A stretch of 64,000 nucleotides of DNA from Nocardia blacklockiae (GTDB taxonomy: Bacteria; Actinomycetota; Actinomycetes; Mycobacteriales; Mycobacteriaceae), in NCBI RefSeq assembly GCF_015477355.1, contig NZ_JADLRJ010000008.1, positions 186,001 through 250,000 of the forward strand, read 5' to 3'. Of the stretch, positions 16,850 to 25,583 are shown piece after piece (position 1 is the stretch's first letter; every line of letters begins with the position of its first letter). The position numbers and the translations under genes are program-made. The notes under the pieces are model-generated. The model ran no database searches and was not told the DNA's origin. It saw only the letters and a program-made list of their open reading frames with translations.

Positions 16850-17949
16850 CCGTGCACCTCGCGGCAGGCGCGGTAGAAGTCCGCCCAGTCGGGACGGTCG
16901 CGGACCACGGCCTCCAGGTACTCCGTCCACACCACCGTGTCGGCGACCGGATCCTTGACGACCGCGCCCAGCACCGCGCCCGCCACGTCGGCGGCCCGCA
17001 GCACGCCGTCGCCGAAGTGCGCCGACAACGCCAGGCCGTTGGTGATCACCGAGATGGCCTCGGCGGTCGACAGCGTGCCCGAGGGGGACTTGAGCTTGGT
17101 GCGGCCGTCGGCGGTGCGACCCGACCGGAGCTCGCGGAACACCCGCACCACCCGGCGCACCTCCTCGGCCGCCGCCGGCACCGCGGGCAGTTCCAGTGCG
17201 GCGCCGAGTTGTTCGACGCGGCGCACGACGATCGCGACCTCCTCGTCCTCGTCGGCCGGCAGCGGCAGCACCACCGTGTTGAACCGGCGGCGCAGCGCGG
17301 AGGACAGCTCGTTGACGCCGCGGTCGCGGTCGTTGGCGGTGGCGATCACGTTGAAGCCCTTGGCCGCCTGCACCTCGGTGCCCAGCTCCGGCACCGGCAG
17401 CGTCTTCTCCGACAGGACCGTGATCAGCGCGTCCTGCATATCCGAGGGGATGCGGGTGAGTTCCTCGATGCGGGCGAGGGCGCCGGTCCGCATGGCCGTC
17501 ATGACGGGTGAGGGCACCAGCGCGCCCTCGCTCGGCCCTTCCGCCAGCAGCCGCGCGTAGTTCCACCCGTAGCGCACGGCTTCCTCCGCCGTGCCGGACG
17601 TGCCCTGCACCAGCAGGGTGGACGCGCCGCAGATGGCGGCCGAGAGATGTTCGGACACCCAGGTTTTCGCGGTGCCCGGCACGCCGAGCAGCAGCAGGGC
17701 GCGGTCGGTCGCGAGGGTCGCCACCGCCACTTCCATGAGCCGGCGCGGGCCGACGTACTTGGGACTGATCACGGTGCCGTCGGCGAGGGTGCCGCCGAGC
17801 AGATAGGTCACCACCGCCCACGGCGACAGCCGCCACGACGGCGGGCGCGGGCGGTCGTCGATCGCGGCGAGGGCGCGCAGCTCCTCGGCGAAGGCCTGTT
17901 CGGCGTGCGGGCGCAGCAGGTCGCCGGGCGCGGTGGGAGTGGTGGTCAC
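16846..17949 (-). CDS. MoxR-family AAA+ ATPase, YehL-like
   Basis: 367 aa. Walker A is GVPGTAKT (residues 89-96). RIEELTRIPSDMQDALITVLSEK carries the Walker B/pore region, NVIATANDRDRGVNELSSALRRRF gives sensor 1 and the arginine finger. This is a MoxR-type chaperone ATPase that should form hexamers and remodel substrates together with the VWA protein. The start is GTG 17949, eight bases after GAGGAG and overlapping the stop of the SWIM gene (GTGA). Longer in-frame starts lie inside the SWIM gene and are rejected. Confidence 0.92.
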   Translation of the reverse strand: MTTTPTAPGDLLRPHAEQAFAEELRALAAIDDRPRPPSWRLSPWAVVTYLLGGTLADGTVISPKYVGPRRLMEVAVATLATDRALLLLGVPGTAKTWVSEHLSAAICGASTLLVQGTSGTAEEAVRYGWNYARLLAEGPSEGALVPSPVMTAMRTGALARIEELTRIPSDMQDALITVLSEKTLPVPELGTEVQAAKGFNVIATANDRDRGVNELSSALRRRFNTVVLPLPADEDEEVAIVVRRVEQLGAALELPAVPAAAEEVRRVVRVFRELRSGRTADGRTKLKSPSGTLSTAEAISVITNGLALSAHFGDGVLRAADVAGAVLGAVVKDPVADTVVWTEYLEAVVRDRPDWADFYRACREVHG

Positions 17950-20900
17950 TGCAGCTCCTCGAGCATCGTGGTGCGTTCGGTCAGGTCTTGGGCGAGTTGA
18001 TCGAAAGTGTGCTGCCACTGCGGATCGCCGCAGCGCCGCGCGGCGACCGCGACGGTGCGGTGCGCCGCGACCGGGAAATACACGGCGGCGGTGCGGAACA
18101 GGGTGCGATAGGAGGCGGGGGAGAGGCCGGGCGCGCCCGGCCGCGCCGCCGCCAGCTGTGCCCGGTCGAGCAGCAGGTGGGTCAGGTGTTCGGCTAGCGG
18201 CATGGGCCACGGCCGCGGCACCGCGCGCACCAGCAGTTCGACCTCGGCCAGCCAGCTGCTGTCGAGCTGCCGCAGATAGCGCACCCGCTCGTCGAGCGGC
18301 AGCAGCGCGAACAGCTCGCGGCGCAGATCGAGGTCGGCGCCCAGTGTCGGAGTGGCGGTCAGTACCTCGAACAGCGTTGCCGCCCAGCGCTTGTCGCCTT
18401 GCGCGAGAGCCGCGTCGGCCCAGCCCGCGAACATCGGGCCGAGCATCTCGTCGGCCATGCGGACCCGCACGGCCTGCTCCGGCGTGGCGAACAGCGCCTC
18501 CCAATGACGCAGCGGGGTGGCGGCCACGGTGCGGCGCAGCCATTCGGCGGCCACATCGGGCGCGCCGTCCATCCGGTAGGCCGTGGCGCCGGGCCGATCG
18601 GCGATGCCGTCGCGGCGGTCGGCGTCGTCGAGGGCGCGCGGCAGGTGGGCGACGAGCCGAGCCTCGGTGAGCGTGAGCCAGCGGGCCGACCGCTGCGCCA
18701 TGCGCTGGGCGAACGCCGACTCGGGCAGCCGGGCGAGCAGATCCGCGGCGAGGCGGCGCACCTCGGCGCGCGCGTCGTCGAGCGCGGATTCCAGCAGCGG
18801 TTCGTCGGCGAGTTCGAGCCGGTCGGCCAGGACGGCGAGGAGTTCGGCACGGACCGGTCCCGGTTCCGCGCGCCAGCTCTCGGCGAGTGCCGCGCGGGCT
18901 GCCCCGGGGTCCCGCGTGCGCAGGTCGGCCAGCCACGCGCGGCGCTCGGCGGGGCGGCCGTGCGACCACGCGTCGGCGGATTCGAGCCCGGTGCTCACCA
19001 GCTTCTGCCACTGCGGGTTGTGCCGGGCGAGCCAGCTGCCGCGCAGGCCCGCCAGCCGCAGCAGCGGTTCCCGCAGTGCCGCTTGGGTTCTGGCCTGCTC
19101 GAGCAGCAGCGCGCAGAGCGAATCCGGTGCCCGGTAGTCGTGCGGCGCGGCGGCCTCGAACCATTCGGCGAGGAACGGCGAGCGCTCGGTTACCAGCCGG
19201 GCGAGCCGGTGCGCGGCGTGCTTCGGCAAGGTCGGCCGGGTGTCGTCGGCGGCGGGCTCGGGCAGTTCCGCGGTGCTCGCGACGGTGCCGCCGCGCTCGA
19301 AAACGTCTTGCAGCGCGGCGGTTTCGAGCAGCACGGCGGCCGGGTCGCCGGTCAATCCGGCGGCCGCCGCGGCGACCGGCCGGGGCAGCCGCGCCACCTC
19401 CGCGCCGCGGCGGGCGGTGCCCAGCAGCGCCACCGACGTCAACTCGCCGCTCGGTGCGTCCTCGGCCGCGCCGATCACCTCCGCGCCGACATCGACGATG
19501 TCACCGTCGGCGAAGGCCGAGATCGGCACCAGCCCATCGGCGGTCCACTCACCGATCACCGTGATCGGATGCCCGCCGGAAATCCCCGCCAGCCGCCACG
19601 GCGGCTCCGCCAGCCGCGCCATCGGCAGCGCCGCCCCGTCCGATTCGGCCACGTACCAACGGTTCTCCGCCACCACCGGCACCACGCCGGCCAACAGAAC
19701 CGGCCACGCCCGCAACCACGGATCCGCCCCCAGCGCCCTCGCATGATCCCCCAGCGCCGCCGCGACCGTCCCACGCTCCGCCGCCTCCGACGAACCACCG
19801 CCCACCCGAGCATCGAGCCGACCACCGACCACCTCGCCCGAAACCGACCTGCCCGGCCCGCCCACGACCGGGCTACCCGAACTATCGCTGTCTTCCGTTG
19901 GGGCGGGGGCGGTTCCGGTGATGTGGGTGTCGACGGGTGGGATGGTGGTGAAGGGGATGGGGGTGGCGTGGCGGTTGCCCCAGAGGGCTCGGAGGTTGGC
20001 GGCGGCGGGGTAGTAGTGGAGGTCGGCGTCGAGCATGAAGCCGGGGGTGGGCATGTCGGCGGGGAAATTCGGAGCGCCGTAGGAGTGGTCGATGAGGACG
20101 GCCCAGCGGCCGGTGTGGCGGCCGCGCAGCCAGACTCGGCGGGTGTAGAGGCGCTCGTCGTCGGTGATGCGGCGGCCCAGGACCATCCAGTGGTCGCGGA
20201 CCGCGGGCGTGCGGCGGACGGATTCCGCGGGCATCGGGTAGCCGAGGTGGGCGCGGACGCCCGCGGCCAGCGCGGGCGGCAGCTCCTCGAGGCGGCGGTG
20301 CGCCGCCGCCAGCAGATGCAGCCGGCCGTATTCGCGCAGCAGCAAGGCGGGCCAATCGGCGCGCAACACGACATTGCGGGGAAGTTGCCGCAGCGCCGAG
20401 GCCGCCCCCGGCGCCTGGGCGTCGACCATGCGCGCGGCGACCGCCTCGAAGGCCTCGAACGAGCGCTCGGCCTGTGCCAGCCCCGTGCGCACCTGATCGC
20501 ACAGCCAGACGTCGAGGTCCTCGAGCCCCGCCGCGACCCGGGTCCGGCGCTGCCGCGCGGTCTCCGCCCGCGCCGACTTCCTCGCCGGGTCGCCGGACGC
20601 GGCGGCCTGCGTCTTCTTCGCCGCGGCGGCCGCCCGGCCCGCCAGCCACTCCGCCGCGAAATCCGGCGGCTCCGCCGCTTCGGCGACCGCCCCTTCCGAC
20701 CAGGTCAACAGCAGCGACAGTGCGTGTTTACAGGGGAACTTCCGGCTCGGGCACGAACACTTGTACGCCGGCCCGGTCAAGTCGACGACGGTGCGGTACG
20801 GCGTGGCGCCGCTGCCCTTGCACCGCCCCCACACCGCGGATCCGTGCGTGCCGCTCTCCAGCCAGCGGCCGTACAGTTTCCGGGCCGCGGTGAGCGCCGC

Positions 20901-20978
20901 GGCGTCCGGCGCGAGCGCCGCGACCTGTTCCGTCGTCCAGCGTGCGGCGTGCGTCCCCGCCCCGGTCGTCGTCGTCAC
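17946..20978 (-). CDS. SWIM zinc-finger protein with DUF5691-like helical repeats, YehQ-like
   Basis: 1010 aa and the first gene of the operon. The SWIM finger is complete: C74, C76, C83 and H85 in YKCSCPSRKFPCKH. Behind it lies a long alpha-helical region, with HEAT-like segments in the C-terminal third (about residues 640-900). A Ser/Gly/Val-rich insert near residues 345-400 is probably disordered. SWIM fingers bind DNA or protein. As in E. coli yehQ it travels with MoxR, DUF5682 and VWA genes. It is divergent from the DinB gene. Confidence 0.85.
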   Translation of the reverse strand: MTTTTGAGTHAARWTTEQVAALAPDAAALTAARKLYGRWLESGTHGSAVWGRCKGSGATPYRTVVDLTGPAYKCSCPSRKFPCKHALSLLLTWSEGAVAEAAEPPDFAAEWLAGRAAAAAKKTQAAASGDPARKSARAETARQRRTRVAAGLEDLDVWLCDQVRTGLAQAERSFEAFEAVAARMVDAQAPGAASALRQLPRNVVLRADWPALLLREYGRLHLLAAAHRRLEELPPALAAGVRAHLGYPMPAESVRRTPAVRDHWMVLGRRITDDERLYTRRVWLRGRHTGRWAVLIDHSYGAPNFPADMPTPGFMLDADLHYYPAAANLRALWGNRHATPIPFTTIPPVDTHITGTAPAPTEDSDSSGSPVVGGPGRSVSGEVVGGRLDARVGGGSSEAAERGTVAAALGDHARALGADPWLRAWPVLLAGVVPVVAENRWYVAESDGAALPMARLAEPPWRLAGISGGHPITVIGEWTADGLVPISAFADGDIVDVGAEVIGAAEDAPSGELTSVALLGTARRGAEVARLPRPVAAAAAGLTGDPAAVLLETAALQDVFERGGTVASTAELPEPAADDTRPTLPKHAAHRLARLVTERSPFLAEWFEAAAPHDYRAPDSLCALLLEQARTQAALREPLLRLAGLRGSWLARHNPQWQKLVSTGLESADAWSHGRPAERRAWLADLRTRDPGAARAALAESWRAEPGPVRAELLAVLADRLELADEPLLESALDDARAEVRRLAADLLARLPESAFAQRMAQRSARWLTLTEARLVAHLPRALDDADRRDGIADRPGATAYRMDGAPDVAAEWLRRTVAATPLRHWEALFATPEQAVRVRMADEMLGPMFAGWADAALAQGDKRWAATLFEVLTATPTLGADLDLRRELFALLPLDERVRYLRQLDSSWLAEVELLVRAVPRPWPMPLAEHLTHLLLDRAQLAAARPGAPGLSPASYRTLFRTAAVYFPVAAHRTVAVAARRCGDPQWQHTFDQLAQDLTERTTMLEELQ

Positions 20979-21075
20979 CCTCGCCCCCGTTCGCTCGTCT
21001 GCCCGGATTTGTACTCCATCCCACCGACAGAAAAATTCCCGGTCACCGCGGGCCCGCCTGTGCGATCATCGCCCG

Positions 21076-21594
21076 ATGTCCGTCTCCCGCCGCGACCTGC
21101 TGCGCTGGCAATTCGATATGACCTGGGCGCTGCTCGACCTGCACCTGCAAGCACTCGCCGTCGACGACTACCGCTGGGAACCGGCGCCACTGGTGTGGAC
21201 GGTACGCCCCGGCCCGGACGGCACGTGGATCCCGGACTGGTCAGACACCGAACCCGATCCGATCCCGGTGCCCACCGTCGCCTGGCTCACCTGGCACATC
21301 GGCTGGTGGTGGACGGTCACGCTGGACCATGCCCGCGGCCGCCCGGTGCGTGACCGCGAGGACGTGCACTGGCCCGGCACGCAGCACGTCGTCGACTGGC
21401 TCGCCGGTCTGCGCGCCGAGTGGCGGCACGTGCTGGACTCCTACACCGACGCCGACCTCAACGTACCCGCCGCCTTCCCCTGGGGCGACACGCCCGACCG
21501 GACCGTCGCGCACACGGTCGCGTGGGTGAACGCCGAACTGATGAAGAACGCCGCCGAGATCGGCCAACTACGCCTGCTCCGCGCGGCCCGGTAG
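21076..21594 (+). CDS. DinB superfamily protein
   Basis: 172 aa four-helix protein. It starts SRRDLLRWQFDMTWALLDLHLQAL and has LTWHIGWWWTVTLDHA in the second helix, with a metal-ligand His, and TVAHTVAWVNAELMKNAAEIGQL in the last, as in DinB/DUF664 proteins. The usual third His near the C-terminus is not obvious. Actinobacterial members are often thiol-dependent (mycothiol) transferases or of unknown role. It is divergent from the SWIM operon with 97 bases between. Confidence 0.75.
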   Translation: MSVSRRDLLRWQFDMTWALLDLHLQALAVDDYRWEPAPLVWTVRPGPDGTWIPDWSDTEPDPIPVPTVAWLTWHIGWWWTVTLDHARGRPVRDREDVHWPGTQHVVDWLAGLRAEWRHVLDSYTDADLNVPAAFPWGDTPDRTVAHTVAWVNAELMKNAAEIGQLRLLRAAR

Positions 21595-21695
21595 GTTCGC
21601 CCGCCGGTAGCGGTGTCAATTGCCGTGCCGCAGAGCGCCTTTGCGGCGTTAAGTGCCCTTGCTTATCGCGGCGCGCTCTGGCATTCTGATCTGTT

Positions 21696-21785
21696 CGGTT
21701 GATCCGAGCCACCCGATCGTTGGGTGAAACCCGTGGAACTGCCCGGCCGGGACGGCCGAGGGGTGGACATCGGGCGGATCAACCG
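21696..21785. repeat. Structured 90-base inverted-repeat element
   Basis: CGGTTGATCCG (21696-21706) pairs perfectly with CGGATCAACCG (21775-21785). After a 5-base bulge the stem continues with CCCGAT (21712-21717) and ATCGGG (21769-21774). Inside are two small hairpins, GGGT-GAA-ACCC (21722-21732) and CGGCC-GGGAC-GGCCG (21744-21758). The result is a three-way-junction-like shape in the otherwise empty 340 bases between the DinB and ATPase genes. It could be a leader RNA, a small RNA or a mobile repeat; no target-site duplication is visible. A 49-codon leftward frame (21800-21651) also runs through it. Confidence 0.55.
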
Positions 21786-21932
21786 TATCGATGGCCATAG
21801 CGTCCCGCCGGGCCGGTTCGCCGGATGCGCTGTCGCAGGCGCGCATTCGACGGCTATCCGGTAGCGTTCGGCACGACCGCGGGCCTCCGCCGAGGCCCGC
21901 GGCGCGGGTCGTCGAACGTCGAGGGAGTGGCA

Positions 21933-24350
21933 TTGGGGGATGGACCGCAGGATGCCGCGCCGCGCCTGACGGAGTTGGTGTCGCGCCGTCTGGATTCCGA
22001 CCCGACCATCACGCCCGAAGTCGCCCGCACGGTGCTGGACGCGCTGGGCGCCGAGCCGGATCGCTCCCGGTCCGACCCCGCCCACAGCGGAATCTTCCTG
22101 CGCGCCATCCGGGTTCGCGGCTTCCGCGGGATCGGTCCGGAGGCCGCGCTGGAACTGCGGCCGGGCCCCGGTCTCACGCTGGTGGTGGGCCGCAACGGAT
22201 CCGGCAAGTCCAGCTTCGCCGAGGCCGCCGAACTGGCGCTGACCGGCGTCAACCGCCGTTGGGAGGGCCGCTCGGCGGTGTGGCGCGAAGGCTGGCGGAA
22301 CCTGCACGACGGCAGCGTCTCGCGCGTCGATCTGGAGCTGACCACCGCCGGTTCCGACGGCGAACTCACCATCACCCGGGAGTGGCCCGACGGCGCCGAC
22401 CTGGCCGGCGGCACCTGGACCCAGCAGCGAAAAGGCCACGCGCCCACCGAATTCCACGCCGAGGACTGGGCGCGGGCGCTGGAGCTGTACCGGCCGTTCC
22501 TGTCCTACAGCGAACTCGGCGCACTCGTCGACGGCCGTCCCAGCGACCTGTTCGACGCCCTGCACCAACTGCTCGGGCTGGATGATCTCACCGCGGCCCA
22601 GGAACGCACCCGGGTCCGGCGGCTGGAGCTGGAGCGGGCCGCGCGGCAGTCCCGCGACGAGCGCAACGCGCTGCTGGTGGCGCTGTCGACCGTCGCCGAC
22701 GAGCGCGCCACCCGGGTCGCCGAGCTGCTCCGACAGACCCCGCCGGACCTGGCGGGCATCGGCCGGGAACTGGCGGGCGCGCGGCACGACCCGACGGGAG
22801 CGGCCGCGCTGCAGGCGATTCTGCGGTTGCGCCTGCCCGAGCCGGTCGAGGTCGACGCCGCCGCGATCGAGGTGGACCGCTGCGTCGCCGAACTCGCCGC
22901 CCGCTCCACCGGCGACACCGAATCCGAGCTGCGCGTGCTGGACCTGCTGCGCCGCGCCCGCACCCACAGCGACGCGGCCGGGGACTGCGCCTGCCCGGTC
23001 TGCGGCCGCGGCACCCTCGACCAGGCCTGGCAGCGCGAGACCGACGCGCAGATCGCCCGCCTGACCGACCGGGCCGCCGCGCTCACCGCCGCCCGCGTCG
23101 CGCTGGACCAGGCCGTGCAGCGGGCCCGGCAGCTGGTGAAACCCGTTCCGGCCGAACTGGATCCGCCACCGCCGGAGGCGCCGAACGTGGACACCGGTCC
23201 GGCGCGGCGCACCTGGTCGGCGTGGGCGGCGCTGGCCGACGCGGAGCGCGACACCGACCTGGCCGACCGGCTGCGGGTGGCGCACACCGACGCCGTGCGC
23301 GGACTGGAGACGCTGCGCCGCTCGGCGCGCAAGGAACTCGACCGGCTCGACGCGGTGTGGACGCCGCTGGTGCCGCGCATCGCCGCCTGGCTGCAGGGCG
23401 CGAAGCTGGTGGCCGCCGCCGACCCCGAGCTGCGCACCGTGCGCCGCGCCGAGGACTGGCTGAAATCGGCCGCGGCGGGCCTGCGCGACGAACGCATGGC
23501 GCCCCTGGCCGATCACGCCCGCCGGATCTGGCGGGGCCTGCGCCAGCAGAGCAATGTGGACCTCGGCGCGATTCGCCTGCAGGGCAACGCCGGTGCGACC
23601 CGCAAGGTCCTGCTGGACGTCACGGTCGACGACACCGGCGGCACCGCGCTCGGCGTGATGAGCCAGGGCGAGTTGCACGCGCTCGGCCTCGCGCTGTTCC
23701 TCCCGCGCGCCACCGTGCCGGAGAGCCCGTTCGGCTTCGTCGTGATCGACGATCCCGTGCAGGCCATGGATCCGGCGAAGGTCGACGGCCTGGCGCGGGT
23801 GCTCTCCGCCGCCGCCCGCAGCGGGCGGCAGGTGGTGGTCTTCACCCACGACGAGCGGCTGGCCGAGGCGGTGCGGCGGCTGCGCCTGGACGCCACGGTG
23901 CTCGACGTGCAGCGGCGCGAGCGGTCGACGGTCGAGTTGCGGGTCGCCGAGGATCCGGTGCGTCGCTACCTCAGCGATGCCAACGCCCTGCTGCGCACCA
24001 AGCAGCTGCCGCGCGCCATCGCCGCCGAGCTGGTGATCACGTGCTGCCGCTCGGCGATCGAGGCGGCGGCGCTGGCCCGCGCGCGGCGCAGCCTGCTCGG
24101 CGCGGGCGTCGACCACCGGGAGGTGCAGCGCCGCGTGGACGCCGCCCGGACCACCTGGGAGAAGGTGTCGCTGGCCGTCTTCGGCGACCCGGACCGCGTG
24201 GACGACCTGAACGCCCAGCTGGATCGCGACGCGCCCTGGGCGCGGGCGGTGGTGCGCGACGCGGCCGCGGGCGCGCACATCCGCATCGATCGCAACGGCG
24301 GCGAATTGATCTCCGGGACCAGGAAATTCGTCAAGTGGCTGAACCCGTGA
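21933..24350 (+). CDS. SMC/Rad50-like AAA ATPase with CPVC hook
   Basis: About 805 aa. FLRAIRVRGFRGIG and Walker A GRNGSGKS (residues 86-93) open the protein. Helical, charged segments surround a CACPVCG zinc-hook-like motif (Cys 352, 354, 357). The C-terminal half has the ABC signature VMSQGELHALGLALFLPRA (from about 575), Walker B FVVIDDPVQAMDP (602-614) and the switch His in VVVFTHDERL. This is an SMC/RecF-type ATPase, often annotated as chromosome segregation protein; the function is not established. TTG 21933 is chosen because GAGGGAG lies 5 bases upstream; GTG 21927 and ATG 21825 are alternatives. It overlaps the next gene by 4 bases. Confidence 0.82.
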   Translation: MGDGPQDAAPRLTELVSRRLDSDPTITPEVARTVLDALGAEPDRSRSDPAHSGIFLRAIRVRGFRGIGPEAALELRPGPGLTLVVGRNGSGKSSFAEAAELALTGVNRRWEGRSAVWREGWRNLHDGSVSRVDLELTTAGSDGELTITREWPDGADLAGGTWTQQRKGHAPTEFHAEDWARALELYRPFLSYSELGALVDGRPSDLFDALHQLLGLDDLTAAQERTRVRRLELERAARQSRDERNALLVALSTVADERATRVAELLRQTPPDLAGIGRELAGARHDPTGAAALQAILRLRLPEPVEVDAAAIEVDRCVAELAARSTGDTESELRVLDLLRRARTHSDAAGDCACPVCGRGTLDQAWQRETDAQIARLTDRAAALTAARVALDQAVQRARQLVKPVPAELDPPPPEAPNVDTGPARRTWSAWAALADAERDTDLADRLRVAHTDAVRGLETLRRSARKELDRLDAVWTPLVPRIAAWLQGAKLVAAADPELRTVRRAEDWLKSAAAGLRDERMAPLADHARRIWRGLRQQSNVDLGAIRLQGNAGATRKVLLDVTVDDTGGTALGVMSQGELHALGLALFLPRATVPESPFGFVVIDDPVQAMDPAKVDGLARVLSAAARSGRQVVVFTHDERLAEAVRRLRLDATVLDVQRRERSTVELRVAEDPVRRYLSDANALLRTKQLPRAIAAELVITCCRSAIEAAALARARRSLLGAGVDHREVQRRVDAARTTWEKVSLAVFGDPDRVDDLNAQLDRDAPWARAVVRDAAAGAHIRIDRNGGELISGTRKFVKWLNP

Positions 24351-24751
24351 CACCGACCGTCGCGCAGCGGCTGGCCGCCGCCGACGAACTGCTGCGCGGC
24401 TCGGTCACCGACGCCGGCGGGCTGTGGTCGCGGGCCACCGTGTGGATCCTGCGCATCGTGCTGGAGCAGTCGATGGACCAGCTGTGGTCGCGGGTGGCGC
24501 CGCCGGTGGCGCGCTGCAGCATGCGGGCGCAGCTGCTGGCGCTGGCGCCGTACGCCGGGACCGAGACGGCCGGCCGCATCGCCACGTTGTGGGCGGCGCT
24601 GTCGCGGGCCGGGCATCACCAGGACTACGAGCTGGCGCCGACAGTCGTGGAACTGCGCGGGTGGTACGACGAAACCATCCGCCTCGCCGAGGAATTGGCG
24701 CAGCTGGAAAGCACCTCGGAACAGGCCCGCGATCGGCCGCGCGAGTCTTGA
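24347..24751 (+). CDS. Small helical partner of the SMC-like ATPase
   Basis: 134 aa, starting at GTG 24347, which overlaps the ATPase stop (GTGA). The protein is almost entirely alpha-helical (SRATVWILRIVLEQSMDQLWSRV; HHQDYELAPTVVELRGWYDETIRLAEELAQLE) with no catalytic motif I recognise. Strict coupling to the SMC-like ATPase suggests a dedicated subunit of the same complex. Its helix composition recalls HEPN-like or hook-associated proteins, but the RxxxxH motif of HEPN nucleases is not seen. Confidence 0.7.
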   Translation: MTPTVAQRLAAADELLRGSVTDAGGLWSRATVWILRIVLEQSMDQLWSRVAPPVARCSMRAQLLALAPYAGTETAGRIATLWAALSRAGHHQDYELAPTVVELRGWYDETIRLAEELAQLESTSEQARDRPRES

Positions 24752-24799
24752 CGAGCGGGCACGCCGCACACGGTTCACCCCGCTGCGGATAATCGACGA

Positions 24800-25201
24800 A
24801 TGCCCGAGAGCCCCACCGGTTCCGCGCCGTGCCCGTGCCGCAGCGGCGAGACCTTCGAGCGGTGCTGCGGCCCGCGTCTGGACGGCACCAGCCCCGCGCC
24901 CACGGCGGAGGCGCTGATGCGGTCGCGCTACACCGCCTTCGCCGTCGGCGACCTCGACTATCTGCGGCGCTCGTGGCATCCGCGTACCCGGCCGCGCCAC
25001 CTGACCCTCGATCCGGACCAGCGTTGGCTGTTTCTGGAGATCGAGCGGACCGAACGCGGCGGGCCGTTCGACGACAGCGGCGTGGTCGAATTCCGGGCGC
25101 ACTACCGCTCGCACGGGCAGCGGGCGGCGCTGCACGAGCGCAGCCGATTCACCCGGGTCGACGGCGCGTGGGTCTACGTGGACGGCGATATCGAATCGTG
25201 A
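24800..25201 (+). CDS. YchJ-like SEC-C motif protein (UPF0225)
   Basis: 133 aa. The N-terminal SEC-C zinc motif is PCPCRSGETFERCCGP (CxCx8CC). The rest is an NTF2-like/YchJ domain with ALMRSRYTAFAVGDLDYLRRSWHP. SEC-C motifs bind zinc and often protein partners, as in SecA. Family members have no firm function. The gene has its own short upstream region containing GATAAT at 24787-24792, which could be a -10 element. Confidence 0.87.
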   Translation: MPESPTGSAPCPCRSGETFERCCGPRLDGTSPAPTAEALMRSRYTAFAVGDLDYLRRSWHPRTRPRHLTLDPDQRWLFLEIERTERGGPFDDSGVVEFRAHYRSHGQRAALHERSRFTRVDGAWVYVDGDIES

Positions 25202-25232
25202 TGGTCACCGCCGCCTCCCGTAGTGTTCGGCT

Positions 25233-25505
25233 ATGCCACACGTCGCGATCGAGTACTGCACCCAGTGCCGCTGGCTGTTGCGGGCGGGCTGGATGGCCCA
25301 GGAGTTGCTGAGTACCTTCGGGACCGACCTGTCGCAGGTCGCGCTCGTGCCCGGCGCGGGCGGGGTCTTCCGCATCACGCTCGACGGCGAACAGATCTGG
25401 GAACGCAAGGCCGACGGCGGTTTCCCCGAGATCGCGGTGCTCAAGCAGCGCGTGCGCGACCGCATCGATCCCGGCCGCGACCTCGGGCACGTCGACCGCG
25501 CCTGA
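25233..25505 (+). CDS. SelW/SelT-type Rdx thioredoxin-fold protein
   Basis: 90 aa. The CxxC motif sits in IEYCTQCRWLLRAGWMAQELL, the classic Rdx start; the selenocysteine of SelW is replaced here by Cys. The C-terminal part (FRITLDGEQIWERKADGGFPEIAVLKQRVRD) is typical of the family. These small proteins are thought to act as thiol redox or antioxidant factors. No good Shine-Dalgarno precedes ATG 25233, but no better start exists. Confidence 0.85.
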   Translation: MPHVAIEYCTQCRWLLRAGWMAQELLSTFGTDLSQVALVPGAGGVFRITLDGEQIWERKADGGFPEIAVLKQRVRDRIDPGRDLGHVDRA

Positions 25506-25583
25506 GAGTGTCACCGGCCGTTCGCGGTTTGGGAAATGATCTCCGACGTACTCTCGATACAAGGGAGTACGAGGAGGTGCGAG

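Noticed and set aside
21696-21785. A miniature transposable element
   Set aside because: Terminal repeats are present but there is no flanking duplication and no related element in the window.
21663-24353. An 896-codon leftward frame antisense to the SMC-like ATPase
   Set aside because: Arg/Gly/Gln-rich composition without domains; a typical shadow in high-GC DNA.
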